Below, piece by piece: positions 24,016 through 31,644 of a stretch of 37,893 bases of DNA. The notes under the pieces were generated by a model. That model had not been told where the DNA came from. It made no database searches and worked only from the letters and a program-made list of their open reading frames with translations. Position numbers and translations under genes: made by a program. Numbering within the stretch: position 1 is the stretch's first letter; each line of letters begins with the position of its first letter. The stretch spans positions 1 to 37,893 of the IMG/VR virus record IMGVR_UViG_3300008952_000133. One strand, written 5' to 3'. The DNA comes from a virus.

Positions 24016-24480
24016 TTATCGGCTTGCTAAATCTTGTTCAGCACTATCCATTTCATCCTTGTGGCGCTCAAGCCAACGCTCAGCTTCTTCATCAGAAAGA
24101 TCATGAGTTAAACTCTTTAGCGCTTCCTTAGCACTTAGTCCTGTTTTCATCATCTTTTTAACGACGTGAGAGGCTGAATGTGGTTCAGCTGCTTCATTCA
24201 TTTCTTGTCGGCTTGCTAACTCTTTGTACATCTCTTCTGTGTCGTTATACATTGACAATTTGCCGTCTTGGTGCTTTACTATAATAGAAGGCTTTCCATC
24301 GCTAGCAATCTCAACGAAGGCTTCGACATTAAACTTGTCAGCCAAGTCTTGTACCTCTTCGTCCCTAATTTCTTCGGGGCTCATGTAATCTTCGCCAGTA
24401 TCAATATCGGCAACAGCACGACCGGGTTCGTATGCTGCTTCGTTTGTGTACTTTCGCCAATTTTCAAATAGTTTGTTCAT
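24016..24480 (-). CDS. Tagged protein, E-N-W-R-K-Y type, 154 aa
   Basis: The start is ATG 24480, overlapping the stop of the FtsZ-like gene (ATGA). A longer frame to 24564 is a shadow of the GTPase gene. It begins M-N-K-L-F-E-N-W-R-K-Y-T-N-E-A, sharing E-N-W-R-K-[FY]-x-N-E with the 341-residue protein at 26666. The middle has a possible small alpha/beta unit (E-A-F-V-E-I-A-S-D-G-K-P-S-I-I-V-K-H). The C terminus is helical with the motif M-M-K-T-G-L-S-A-K-E-A-L-K-S-L, followed by D-L-S-D-E-E-A-E-R-W. Function unknown; possibly packaged in the head. Confidence 0.72.
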   Translation of the reverse strand: MNKLFENWRKYTNEAAYEPGRAVADIDTGEDYMSPEEIRDEEVQDLADKFNVEAFVEIASDGKPSIIVKHQDGKLSMYNDTEEMYKELASRQEMNEAAEPHSASHVVKKMMKTGLSAKEALKSLTHDLSDEEAERWLERHKDEMDSAEQDLASR

Positions 24481-25625
24481 GTTGCTAATCCATTCATACT
24501 TAGTATCGCAATCAATCCGGGCACATTCTTGCGCACGTAAACGCCAGAGAAAAGTGTCTCGCACCGACCGCCGACATAAGCGATTGCAGACTCAATGTTT
24601 TTACTGACCTTTGGGTCAGCCACCATCTCTTCCGAGACCACCAACACTAACGAACCGGCGCCTGCCTTCCCCTTGGGGGGCGGACACGCAGAACGATTCA
24701 TACAGTTATGAAGGATCACCGATCCAAGCTTTGCTGTATTTGGATCTTTTATCATTGTTGAGCCCATAAAGGCTCTGCCATTATTGCTCAAGCAAGTTTC
24801 CAAATCTTTAGAATCGAAAGATTGGATCGGTGAATCCTCGGTGGAGAGTTTTAAAACTTGAGCAAGTGACTTAGCAAATGTTGTGTTAGCGACAGGATAC
24901 ATGCCAAGCATGCCGATTCTGCCGCGGAGTAATCGTGTGGCACGTTCGTTGTCGAGAACGATGTGCGGATGGCGGGCAACGTCATTCACGAGCGTAAGCG
25001 CGTTGCGAGCGATAGTCGGGTTCAGTGCCTCTTGCGCGGTTGGCCAAGAAACAATATAGACCACTTTTCCAGAAGCCTGAACTGATTGCATATATCTTTC
25101 GAAGACTGGCTGCAGCGCGGTTACCGAACTGCCGGTTCCGCCGCCTCCACCAGCCATAACGAAAAGCCAATCGACTTTTCCAAGCTTAATACGAAGTGCA
25201 TCTTCAACGATGGCGCCATTTTGGGAAAGAATCTCTTTGCCGTAAACGACGTTCTTTCCGATGCCGTCGCTATCGGGGATAAGAACGACGTGATCTTCTT
25301 CGACGTTCTTCGGAATGTCTTTCCCTGTGGAGTTTACCATCAGTGTTTTGTTGAATCCAAGTTCAATGAAGGCGTTCGCCATTTTGTTGCCTCCGCCGCC
25401 AACGCCAACAAAGCCCACATTAATCGAAGAAGGGGCAGTGTTTTCTGGGAGGAGATCTTCATCAGAATATTCCATCTGGAGACCGAAGTCCTCAACCATG
25501 CCGAAATCCTCTGCTGCGACTTCTTCGTGATAGTGGTCTTTCTCCTGATTAAAGGAGGGTGGTGGCTCTGCGGGAGGCAGAAAATCAAATTCGTTTTTGT
25601 CATCTTTATTTTCGTTATCAGACAT
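24477..25625 (-). CDS. FtsZ/tubulin-like GTPase
   Basis: A 382-residue protein of the tubulin/FtsZ superfamily. Seen: N-V-G-F-V-G-V-G-G-G-G-N-K at 69-81 (FtsZ T1 loop, nucleotide binding), the signature G-box A-G-G-G-G-G-T-G-S-S at 158-167 (FtsZ consensus G-G-G-T-G-[ST]-G), and a T7-like synergy loop S-F-D-S-K-D-L-E-T-C at 269-278 with both acidic residues (D271, D274) that trigger hydrolysis in the partner subunit, followed by G-R-A-F-M-G-S. Residues 1-65 are an acidic, disordered-looking extension absent from typical FtsZ. No conserved FtsZ C-terminal peptide is seen. It could form filaments that position phage DNA or capsids, or interfere with host division. It is not tagged like its neighbours. 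The start has AAGGAATAAAC upstream. Confidence 0.88.
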   Translation of the reverse strand: MSDNENKDDKNEFDFLPPAEPPPSFNQEKDHYHEEVAAEDFGMVEDFGLQMEYSDEDLLPENTAPSSINVGFVGVGGGGNKMANAFIELGFNKTLMVNSTGKDIPKNVEEDHVVLIPDSDGIGKNVVYGKEILSQNGAIVEDALRIKLGKVDWLFVMAGGGGGTGSSVTALQPVFERYMQSVQASGKVVYIVSWPTAQEALNPTIARNALTLVNDVARHPHIVLDNERATRLLRGRIGMLGMYPVANTTFAKSLAQVLKLSTEDSPIQSFDSKDLETCLSNNGRAFMGSTMIKDPNTAKLGSVILHNCMNRSACPPPKGKAGAGSLVLVVSEEMVADPKVSKNIESAIAYVGGRCETLFSGVYVRKNVPGLIAILSMNGLAT

Positions 25626-25640
25626 TGTTTATTCCTTATT

Positions 25641-26666
25641 TTACTGGTTTTCGTCTTCGGGATTGGGACCCTTTTGCTGGCGACCAAGTGCGTTCCCTAC
25701 CGTAACCAAAAGAGGGATGACTGCATCGGCTGGCGCCTTAACAATATGAACGCCGGTATGCTGAAGTGCACCACCGGTACCGATAAGGGCGCCTGACCAA
25801 CGATGGTGACCGTCGAGAATCTTTCCATCACTAGTGACAAAGGCTCCGCCCATATCTTTGAGTTGTTTTGCTGGATTGTTGTATGCAAATAATAGTGACT
25901 TAGCTGCCAAAATATTACTTTGCGTTGGAATCATTTTTGAGTTTGTGGCGCCGGCGTCTTTTTCAACGGCTACAGCGTCACCCGGCGCGCCGTCGAGCAT
26001 CCCTTTGGTTAAGAACGCCAATGCGGCGCCCTTAATATTTTTAAGATTGATTTGTTCTTTTTCTCCAACAGCGGGGGCGCCGGGCATTGGACCTTTTCCA
26101 AATCGTGGAAACTTGTCTTCACTGACGTTTTGTTGGGGGGTCTGTTGGGTTGCTTGCTGTACTTGTTCTACAGATGGGATCTTCCCTGCTTCGTACATCT
26201 GTTTAATCGGCTCGGGTAGTGCCTCCCACCACTCTTTAAAGCTTTCGATTTGGTTCGCAAATTTCGAACTTAGATCAACTCCCAAGGCGCCATCTTGATC
26301 GCTTAGTGCATCTACTACTGCATCGGCGTCTCCGCCCTCCAGAGCAGGCATATTAAATTTAGCTGTTTTTGCTGTAGAGATCAGTTTTTGAACTTGTTGA
26401 ACTCTCGCTATGAAGGCTTCTTGTCCAATCTGCCCAAACCTTTGTTTAACTTGTTCTGGGGTGCCCAAGACGCCGCTTGCCCAGCCAGTGGCATTTTTCA
26501 TCGCATTATAGAGCGGACTCTCCTGTCCGGACACAAGCTGCCTCCAGAGTTCATCAGCCTTGACGGCTCCAATATTAGTATCGGGAGTTATTTGGGCAAA
26601 TCCTTGTTGTGCGGCTTCTTCTTGTTCATTAACAAATTTACGCCAGTTTTCCATTAAAAGTTTCAC
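25641..26666 (-). CDS. Tagged protein with ParB/sulfiredoxin-like motif, 341 aa
   Basis: A GTG start at 26666 follows AAGGAGAT at 8 nt, and the gene overlaps the stop of the previous gene. The N terminus (M-E-N-W-R-K-F-V-N-E-Q-E from residue 5) is the second tag type. Residues about 15-220 are helical and Gln/Ala-rich with no known motif. Residues about 265-295 contain G-G-A-F-V-T-S-D-G-K-I-L-D-G-H-H-R-W, the D-G-H-H-R-W signature of ParB/sulfiredoxin-fold nucleotide-binding or nuclease domains. Packaging of such a domain inside a capsid would suggest an injected DNA-acting or nucleotide-using protein (inference). The C terminus is Pro/Asn/Asp-rich. Confidence 0.75.
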   Translation of the reverse strand: MKLLMENWRKFVNEQEEAAQQGFAQITPDTNIGAVKADELWRQLVSGQESPLYNAMKNATGWASGVLGTPEQVKQRFGQIGQEAFIARVQQVQKLISTAKTAKFNMPALEGGDADAVVDALSDQDGALGVDLSSKFANQIESFKEWWEALPEPIKQMYEAGKIPSVEQVQQATQQTPQQNVSEDKFPRFGKGPMPGAPAVGEKEQINLKNIKGAALAFLTKGMLDGAPGDAVAVEKDAGATNSKMIPTQSNILAAKSLLFAYNNPAKQLKDMGGAFVTSDGKILDGHHRWSGALIGTGGALQHTGVHIVKAPADAVIPLLVTVGNALGRQQKGPNPEDENQ

Positions 26667-27193
26667 TGTTTTTTATCTCCTTGAATCTCTTGTAGCACTT
26701 CTCTAATAATGTCCTTAATCTTCTCTATGGATTCGCCGTAAGCAAGGTTAGATGAACCAACAGCGCTGGATGCGCGATGGGCAGGGGATTTATCACGTCG
26801 ATACGACGACGACGATGACGACGATCTTCCAGAGCCGCGCTTCTTCCTGGCTTGCTCAATATCCCATTGAGCCTGTCGATGTTGTTCGGAGTCAGCTACA
26901 TGCTTGGTTCTCCATTTTAAGAAGTCCTGGTAAGCCTCATATGAACTCGTATCGTCGAAGTTCTGTCCTCGGGCATCTTCCCACTTGAATTGACCGGCGG
27001 CGCCTCCACTACGAAATTCTTCATAGTCTTCGCGCTCATCTTCTGGGACATTTGCCATTGGATCGGCTGCTGGGGCTGCTTTCTTGCCGCCAAGACCGAG
27101 GGCGCCCTTGATAGAGTCCACAAAACCCTCATCGACGGTGTTTTCTATTTCTTCTCTGATTACGCTTCGAAGCTGCGATTTGGTAATTTTCAT
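26663..27193 (-). CDS. Tagged protein with Ser-rich basic segment, 176 aa
   Basis: It begins M-K-I-T-K-S-Q-L-R-S-V-I-R-E-E-I-E-N, then F-V-D-S-I-K-G-A-L-G-L-G-G. The tag contains V-I-R-E|E, a possible protease site. The middle is acidic and aromatic (E-E-F-R-S-G-G-A-A-G-Q-F-K-W-E, Y-E-A-Y-Q-D-F-L-K-W-R). A basic Ser-rich stretch (G-S-G-R-S-S-S-S-S-S-S-Y-R-R) follows, then a helical C terminus with another I-I-R-E-V-L-Q-E-I motif. The Ser/Arg run could bind DNA. It is an internal head protein candidate of unknown activity. Confidence 0.72.
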   Translation of the reverse strand: MKITKSQLRSVIREEIENTVDEGFVDSIKGALGLGGKKAAPAADPMANVPEDEREDYEEFRSGGAAGQFKWEDARGQNFDDTSSYEAYQDFLKWRTKHVADSEQHRQAQWDIEQARKKRGSGRSSSSSSSYRRDKSPAHRASSAVGSSNLAYGESIEKIKDIIREVLQEIQGDKKQ

Positions 27194-27205
27194 GCTGTTG
27201 ACTCC

Positions 27206-30200
27206 TTATTGGTTTACTCTTGCATATCCATTTTTCTTTTCAATTACAATTTGCATGTCAACACAGTCTTTGAGCGAATCAAGGTGCGAGATCAACAAAA
27301 CGTTCTTAAAATACACTTTAATTAGTTCTAAGATCCTAATAAAACCTTCCATATTTTCTTCATCTAATGCTGTGCCGGGCTCGTCGAGGATGAATAAGTC
27401 GCTTTTGGGCAGTGAAGAGACACTCAGAAGAGCCAAACGAATTGCCATCGCCGCCATGGTTTTCTCTGCGCCAGACGCCATTTCAATAGGGCGCTCGTCG
27501 TATAGAGGGTGCTTGATAAAGATGTCAAACTTATTACCAGAACTCTCAAAGAAAATTTCAAAATCTACAATATTTGCCAACACCTTCGCTATCTCTTGAT
27601 TGATAACAGGAATCTTCTTTTTAATCACATCGTATGCAATTCCGTTTGGGTGCATGCACTGCATAAACAGATCGTAGGCTGCATATGAGTTCTGTAGTTC
27701 TTTGTATTCAGTTTGTTGCTCTCGCAAGTTTTCAATCTTTTGTTCGCAAGAACCAACGAGTTTAACGATATCTAAAGTCTCTTGTTCGCAAGTCGTTATC
27801 TCATTCTGCTTACTGTTCATGTCTTTTTGGTGCTTATCTTTTTCCTTTATAAGTTTCTCAAGATTCTCAATTGCTTCTTTATTTTCTTCGTATTCCTTAA
27901 TTTGATTAGTAATATCTTTCAAAGATAATTCTATCTTAGATTTTGTAGCCTTGTTGCGCTCTCGCTTAAGCTTCAACTCAGAAATCTCTTTTTCAAAATT
28001 TAAAGACTTTATTTGTAAAGCGTTGTGTTCTTCAATCTCCAACTCGATTTCTTCGGGATTTAATGCGCTGCGGGCTTCTATGGACTTATCGCGCTCGTTA
28101 GCTGCAATATCCCTTGTGGCAACTGAGACGTGTGCATCTCTAATAAACTTGCACGTTGGGAACGAATCACCGCACGGGATTCCCTCTAGCAGCTTCTGTT
28201 TCTTAACGATACTCTCTAGTTCTTGATTTAACGAGGCAATCGTTTCATCTAATTTCTCAATCGACAACTTATTCTCAAGGTTCTTCTGGTGATCTATCGC
28301 GCCGAGTAGCTTCTCGGTTGCCGCGATTTCCTCGCTCTTGAGAGATATGAACTGCGATTGTTCTTTGATTGTTTCGCCCAAAGCAACAATAGAATTAACT
28401 TTCTTTTTGTGCTCTTTGCGCAAGTTAGTAATGTCCACCACTTCCGAGGGAGTCGCTTTGATTTGTTCTTCCAATAAGCGCACAACATCCGTCAATGTAT
28501 TAAGCTTAATACGCAAGGATTCACAGAGGCTCTTGTTCTTCTCTGATTTGTTCTGATACTTATTCAACTCCTTCGTGGCGGCGGTGATGTCTGCCCCATA
28601 GTCTCGGTCTTCGTGCTTCTTAATCAAGACTTTGGCTTCTACCGAGTCTTCCTTGGACATCCTAAACTTCTTTTCAAAAATCTCCAGGTCCAAGAACTTA
28701 GCAATGATCTCTTTACGTCGAGTAGAGCCCTCATCAATAAATGCTAACGCACCATGCTGCGAGGCTAGCGAAGATACCATGAAATCATCGATAGAACCAA
28801 AATGCTTTCTGATAATTGCATCTGTCTGATTTCGCGTTGTTCCGTTCAGAGATGTTGTTTCTTCGGTGATGCGATCATATACTTCAAAATTCAAATCGGT
28901 TTTGGCTTCTAGGGTTTCCTCGCCCTTAAGCCTCTTAACGTACTTCTCTGATTTCCTTTCAACCGTATAGACCTTATTGTTTGACTCGATAGTGAGCTTG
29001 CCTGCGCATGAATCTCTGTTCTGATTAATGACGTTTAAGTTTTTGCGTTCGTTCTTGGACGTCGTATTAAACAAAGTATATAATGCAGCATCAATCACAG
29101 AACTCTTTCCGGAAAAGTTCTTTCCAAAGATGCCGATGATACCACCCATATTTTCAAAATTAATTGAATTGTCTGTTCCATAATTAAACAGATTGTCAAA
29201 CTCAAAGGTCTTAAGTTTCCAGTTTACATTGCGCGAGACTTCCTCTGTCTCCTCAATAATTTTGTTGTAAGCCCGATTGAGTTCATAAACTTTTTCGAGC
29301 GTCTCAGAGGGCACCTGATAGTCCTTAAGGTACTCATCGATAAGTTCTTCCTGAATCTTTGGATCTCGCAAGTTCTCGGTCTTGAGTCCGTCTGTAATAT
29401 CTTCAACATTTCCGCGTTCACCGGTGGCTCTGTTCAAAAACGAGATGCTCTCCGGTTTGAATCGGTGTTTGGCGATATCCATTGCGCGCTTCATCACATT
29501 GAGCGGAAGATTGTTGTTGCTCACCAAGCGCAGACGAGCGCCGGTTGGCACATCAATCTTGCGTGGCATGCGCCCCTTCATCGTTAAAGGAATTGTAAAG
29601 AATGGCTTTGGATTCTTAAGCACAATGGGCTCGATTTCCCAATCATCCTTTGACTGGATATCCCAGATGAGAATCCCCTTATCATTTGTTTCGCCATGAT
29701 TCTGCTGTACAGTTGAGCCGGCATACCAAACGCGACCTACTTCATCTAAATATTGACGACGGTGAATATCGCCGAGCATGGCGAAATCAAAGTCTTCAAA
29801 GATAGTTAGAGTATCTTCGCCATTTCTCATTGTCCAGTTCATGTCAGTCTTACAGTTGCTGATTGAGCCGTGATACAGGGCGATGTTGATTTTATCAGTA
29901 TCGCTTGGCTTTGTCCAATTATCTCGATCAAAGACTGAAAGCACATTCAAACAGAACTTATCGTCTATGTGGGTTTCGCCAGATTCTTTGAGCAGATGCA
30001 GAGCTGGCAAGTTTAACGCATCTACAATCGGCGTCAATGCGTCTTGGCGACTACTATTCTTTAGATTGCCATCGTGGTTGCCCAATATAATATATGTGGG
30101 TGCAATCTCCGCTAAACTGCGGAAGAAATCAGAACACATTTCCACAAACTCTGGTGAGATCTGTGTCTTTGTGTGTGCGATATCTCCGCAATGAACGATG

Positions 30201-30313
30201 TAATCGACTTCCTGCTCTCGCAGTGTCTGGTATAATTGTTCGAATACAATTCTATATTCGTAGTGATACTTCAAATTTTTGATATGAGTGTCACTGATGT
30301 GTGCAAACTTCAA
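27206..30313 (-). CDS. gp47-gp46 fusion: SbcD-SbcC (gp47-gp46) fused recombination nuclease
   Basis: The N-terminal part (about 1-340) is a Mre11/SbcD/gp47 metallophosphoesterase: F-A-H-I-S-D-T-H, H-C-G-D-I-A, L-G-N-H-D-G, M-L-G-D-I-H-R-R. It is continuous with a Rad50/SbcC/gp46 ATPase: Walker A G-K-N-F-S-G-K-S-S (about 400), a long coiled coil, a hook-like cysteine pair C-G-D-S-F-P-T-C (about 720), a signature A-S-G-A-E-K-T and Walker B L-F-I-L-D-E-P-G-T near the C terminus. In T4 these are two proteins that resect DNA ends for recombination-dependent replication. I choose TTG 30313, five bases after GGAGG; an upstream TTG (30331) adds six residues without a better ribosome site. A near-consensus sigma70 promoter sits directly upstream. 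Confidence 0.92.
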   Translation of the reverse strand: MKFAHISDTHIKNLKYHYEYRIVFEQLYQTLREQEVDYIVHCGDIAHTKTQISPEFVEMCSDFFRSLAEIAPTYIILGNHDGNLKNSSRQDALTPIVDALNLPALHLLKESGETHIDDKFCLNVLSVFDRDNWTKPSDTDKINIALYHGSISNCKTDMNWTMRNGEDTLTIFEDFDFAMLGDIHRRQYLDEVGRVWYAGSTVQQNHGETNDKGILIWDIQSKDDWEIEPIVLKNPKPFFTIPLTMKGRMPRKIDVPTGARLRLVSNNNLPLNVMKRAMDIAKHRFKPESISFLNRATGERGNVEDITDGLKTENLRDPKIQEELIDEYLKDYQVPSETLEKVYELNRAYNKIIEETEEVSRNVNWKLKTFEFDNLFNYGTDNSINFENMGGIIGIFGKNFSGKSSVIDAALYTLFNTTSKNERKNLNVINQNRDSCAGKLTIESNNKVYTVERKSEKYVKRLKGEETLEAKTDLNFEVYDRITEETTSLNGTTRNQTDAIIRKHFGSIDDFMVSSLASQHGALAFIDEGSTRRKEIIAKFLDLEIFEKKFRMSKEDSVEAKVLIKKHEDRDYGADITAATKELNKYQNKSEKNKSLCESLRIKLNTLTDVVRLLEEQIKATPSEVVDITNLRKEHKKKVNSIVALGETIKEQSQFISLKSEEIAATEKLLGAIDHQKNLENKLSIEKLDETIASLNQELESIVKKQKLLEGIPCGDSFPTCKFIRDAHVSVATRDIAANERDKSIEARSALNPEEIELEIEEHNALQIKSLNFEKEISELKLKRERNKATKSKIELSLKDITNQIKEYEENKEAIENLEKLIKEKDKHQKDMNSKQNEITTCEQETLDIVKLVGSCEQKIENLREQQTEYKELQNSYAAYDLFMQCMHPNGIAYDVIKKKIPVINQEIAKVLANIVDFEIFFESSGNKFDIFIKHPLYDERPIEMASGAEKTMAAMAIRLALLSVSSLPKSDLFILDEPGTALDEENMEGFIRILELIKVYFKNVLLISHLDSLKDCVDMQIVIEKKNGYARVNQ

Positions 30314-30336
30314 ACTTCCCTCCGAGCACAAATGTG

Positions 30337-30371
30337 CCTCTACTATACAAGTATATCTTGTTCAGTAGAGG
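30337..30371. promoter_or_regulatory. 35-bp near-perfect palindrome over the promoter (operator candidate)
   Basis: Two 15-bp arms (CCTCTACTATACAAG and CTTGTTCAGTAGAGG on the plus strand) flank TATAT. They pair at 13 of 15 positions. The palindrome covers the -10 box, most of the spacer and the start region of the promoter, so a dimeric repressor bound here would block polymerase. Only its distal half would be in the transcript, so it is not an mRNA hairpin. Confidence 0.75.
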
Positions 30372-30378
30372 CTGTCAA
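30350..30378 (-). promoter_or_regulatory. Near-consensus sigma70 promoter for the nuclease gene
   Basis: On the minus strand TTGACA (30373-30378), 17-nt spacer, TATACT (30350-30355). Predicted transcription start about 30342, so the leader before TTG 30313 is about 30 nt. It shares the exact 10-mer CTTGACAGCC with the primase promoter. Likely recognised by host RNA polymerase early in infection. Confidence 0.88.
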
Positions 30379-30394
30379 GTATTTTTTTGTGCCA

Positions 30395-30733
30395 TTACTC
30401 AGAGGGCATATCGCCCATAAAATAATCACTTAACAGTTCCATGCTGTATATTACCTGATCTAACTCTTGAGAAAGCTCTGACGCTACTGGATCGCCTTGT
30501 TGTTGAAGGTAAAGCTTTGCGTCGTTAATTCTCGCCAGCATATGATTGTGGTTAAGTTTGCGTTGTGATCGTTGTGTAAGAGGAGGCTCGCCAGTATCGT
30601 CGCGAGAAGGCTCGTCAGACTGCTCATAATCATCGTGAGTGATCATGGAGTCATCGAAAGGCTTTTTCACGACGCCTTCATTGGCGACCTCTTCCGCGAT
30701 AATCTTACGCAATTGTTCTTTTGTAATCTTCAT
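30395..30733 (-). CDS. Small tagged protein, 112 aa
   Basis: It starts M-K-I-T-K-E-Q-L-R-K-I-I-A-E-E-V, a clear tag-family member with I-A-E|E. The middle is acidic and polar (H-D-D-Y-E-Q-S-D-E-P-S-R-D-D). The C-terminal half is helical (L-A-R-I-N-D-A-K-L-Y-L-Q-Q, Q-E-L-D-Q-V-I-Y-S-M-E-L-L), ending in Met/Asp/Pro-rich residues. It overlaps the upstream tagged gene by 4 nt (ATGA) and ends 17 bases before the promoter region of the nuclease gene. No known domain. Confidence 0.72.
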   Translation of the reverse strand: MKITKEQLRKIIAEEVANEGVVKKPFDDSMITHDDYEQSDEPSRDDTGEPPLTQRSQRKLNHNHMLARINDAKLYLQQQGDPVASELSQELDQVIYSMELLSDYFMGDMPSE

Positions 30734-31644
30734 TTCTTTTTGTCCTTTGCCATCTTGCGGAATGTTTTGGCTAGATTATATCTCTTCGTTCCCGGCTTGC
30801 AAGTAGGTCCGCCAAACTTATCGCCGGTGCAGACACCTTCTGTGCCGCTCTTTTCAATATCTTTTTCTGCATCTTGGATCCAATCATCCTTTTCTTCTGA
30901 GGGGGCTTCTTGCATCTTTTTCTCCTCCAGTGCGGCTTCGACTTCCTCTTTAACGATCTTCAGCATGTGTTCTCTATATGTTGATTTAAGTCCGCGCATA
31001 TTACTAAGGAATCCCGATTTGATCTCTTTTTTAAGCCTATCTCTAATCCCGGGTGGTACCGGGCGATCTAAACCATATTCAATCGCGAATCGCAATTTTA
31101 ATGCTTGTTCTCTGAGCACTTTTCGGGGTTCGTCGTAGTTGTCGAAGCCATCTATATACATGTCAACTGGCATCCTCTCGTACGGTCCTCCGCGAGTGGC
31201 GCCGGATACAAGCTCATCTCCTAGTGAGCCAACCTTCTTAATTATACGCTCGACTGCATCGTTTGTATGCCTTAAGACTTCAGAATGCCCAGATCCTCGA
31301 CCTTCAGTCACTGGCTCTGATTCGGCACCTTTTACATGCTTGGCGTATTCTCTAGTAATATCAGCCAACTCCTTAAGGGCACCTTGTTCTCGGATGGGTA
31401 ACCCATAAACAGTTGTGTTCTGAAAGTGTTCTGACTTCTTCTGCACCATAAGGTTTGACAACTCAAACATTTGTTGTAGGGTTCGGGCTATTTCATTTAG
31501 CTCGTCTCTAGCGTCTCTGTGTTTGACTTTCTGAGTGTCGTCGTCTCTGCGCGCATCCATGCCGGCAAGCCGGGCTTCAAGATCCTCTATCGAACTTAGC
31601 TCTTCTTTGATGATTTGTTTAAGCTGCGTTTTTGTGATCTTCAT
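30730..31644 (-). CDS. Tagged protein with C-terminal cysteine/basic module, 304 aa
   Basis: The start is set at ATG 31644 (M-K-I-T-K-T-Q-L-K-Q-I-I-K-E-E-L), with AAAGGAAG upstream and overlapping the stop of the 46-codon gene (ATGA). The longer frame to 31707 runs through that gene in another frame and is rejected. The body is charged and helical (D-E-L-N-E-I-A-R-T-L-Q-Q-M-F-E-L, K-E-L-A-D-I-T-R-E-Y-A-K). The C terminus, G-V-C-T-G-D-K-F-G-G-P-T-C-K-P-G-T-K-R-Y followed by N-L-A-K-T-F-R-K-M-A-K-D, looks like a small Cys-pair/basic module that may bind DNA or metal. Packaged-protein role inferred. Confidence 0.73.
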   Translation of the reverse strand: MKITKTQLKQIIKEELSSIEDLEARLAGMDARRDDDTQKVKHRDARDELNEIARTLQQMFELSNLMVQKKSEHFQNTTVYGLPIREQGALKELADITREYAKHVKGAESEPVTEGRGSGHSEVLRHTNDAVERIIKKVGSLGDELVSGATRGGPYERMPVDMYIDGFDNYDEPRKVLREQALKLRFAIEYGLDRPVPPGIRDRLKKEIKSGFLSNMRGLKSTYREHMLKIVKEEVEAALEEKKMQEAPSEEKDDWIQDAEKDIEKSGTEGVCTGDKFGGPTCKPGTKRYNLAKTFRKMAKDKKK

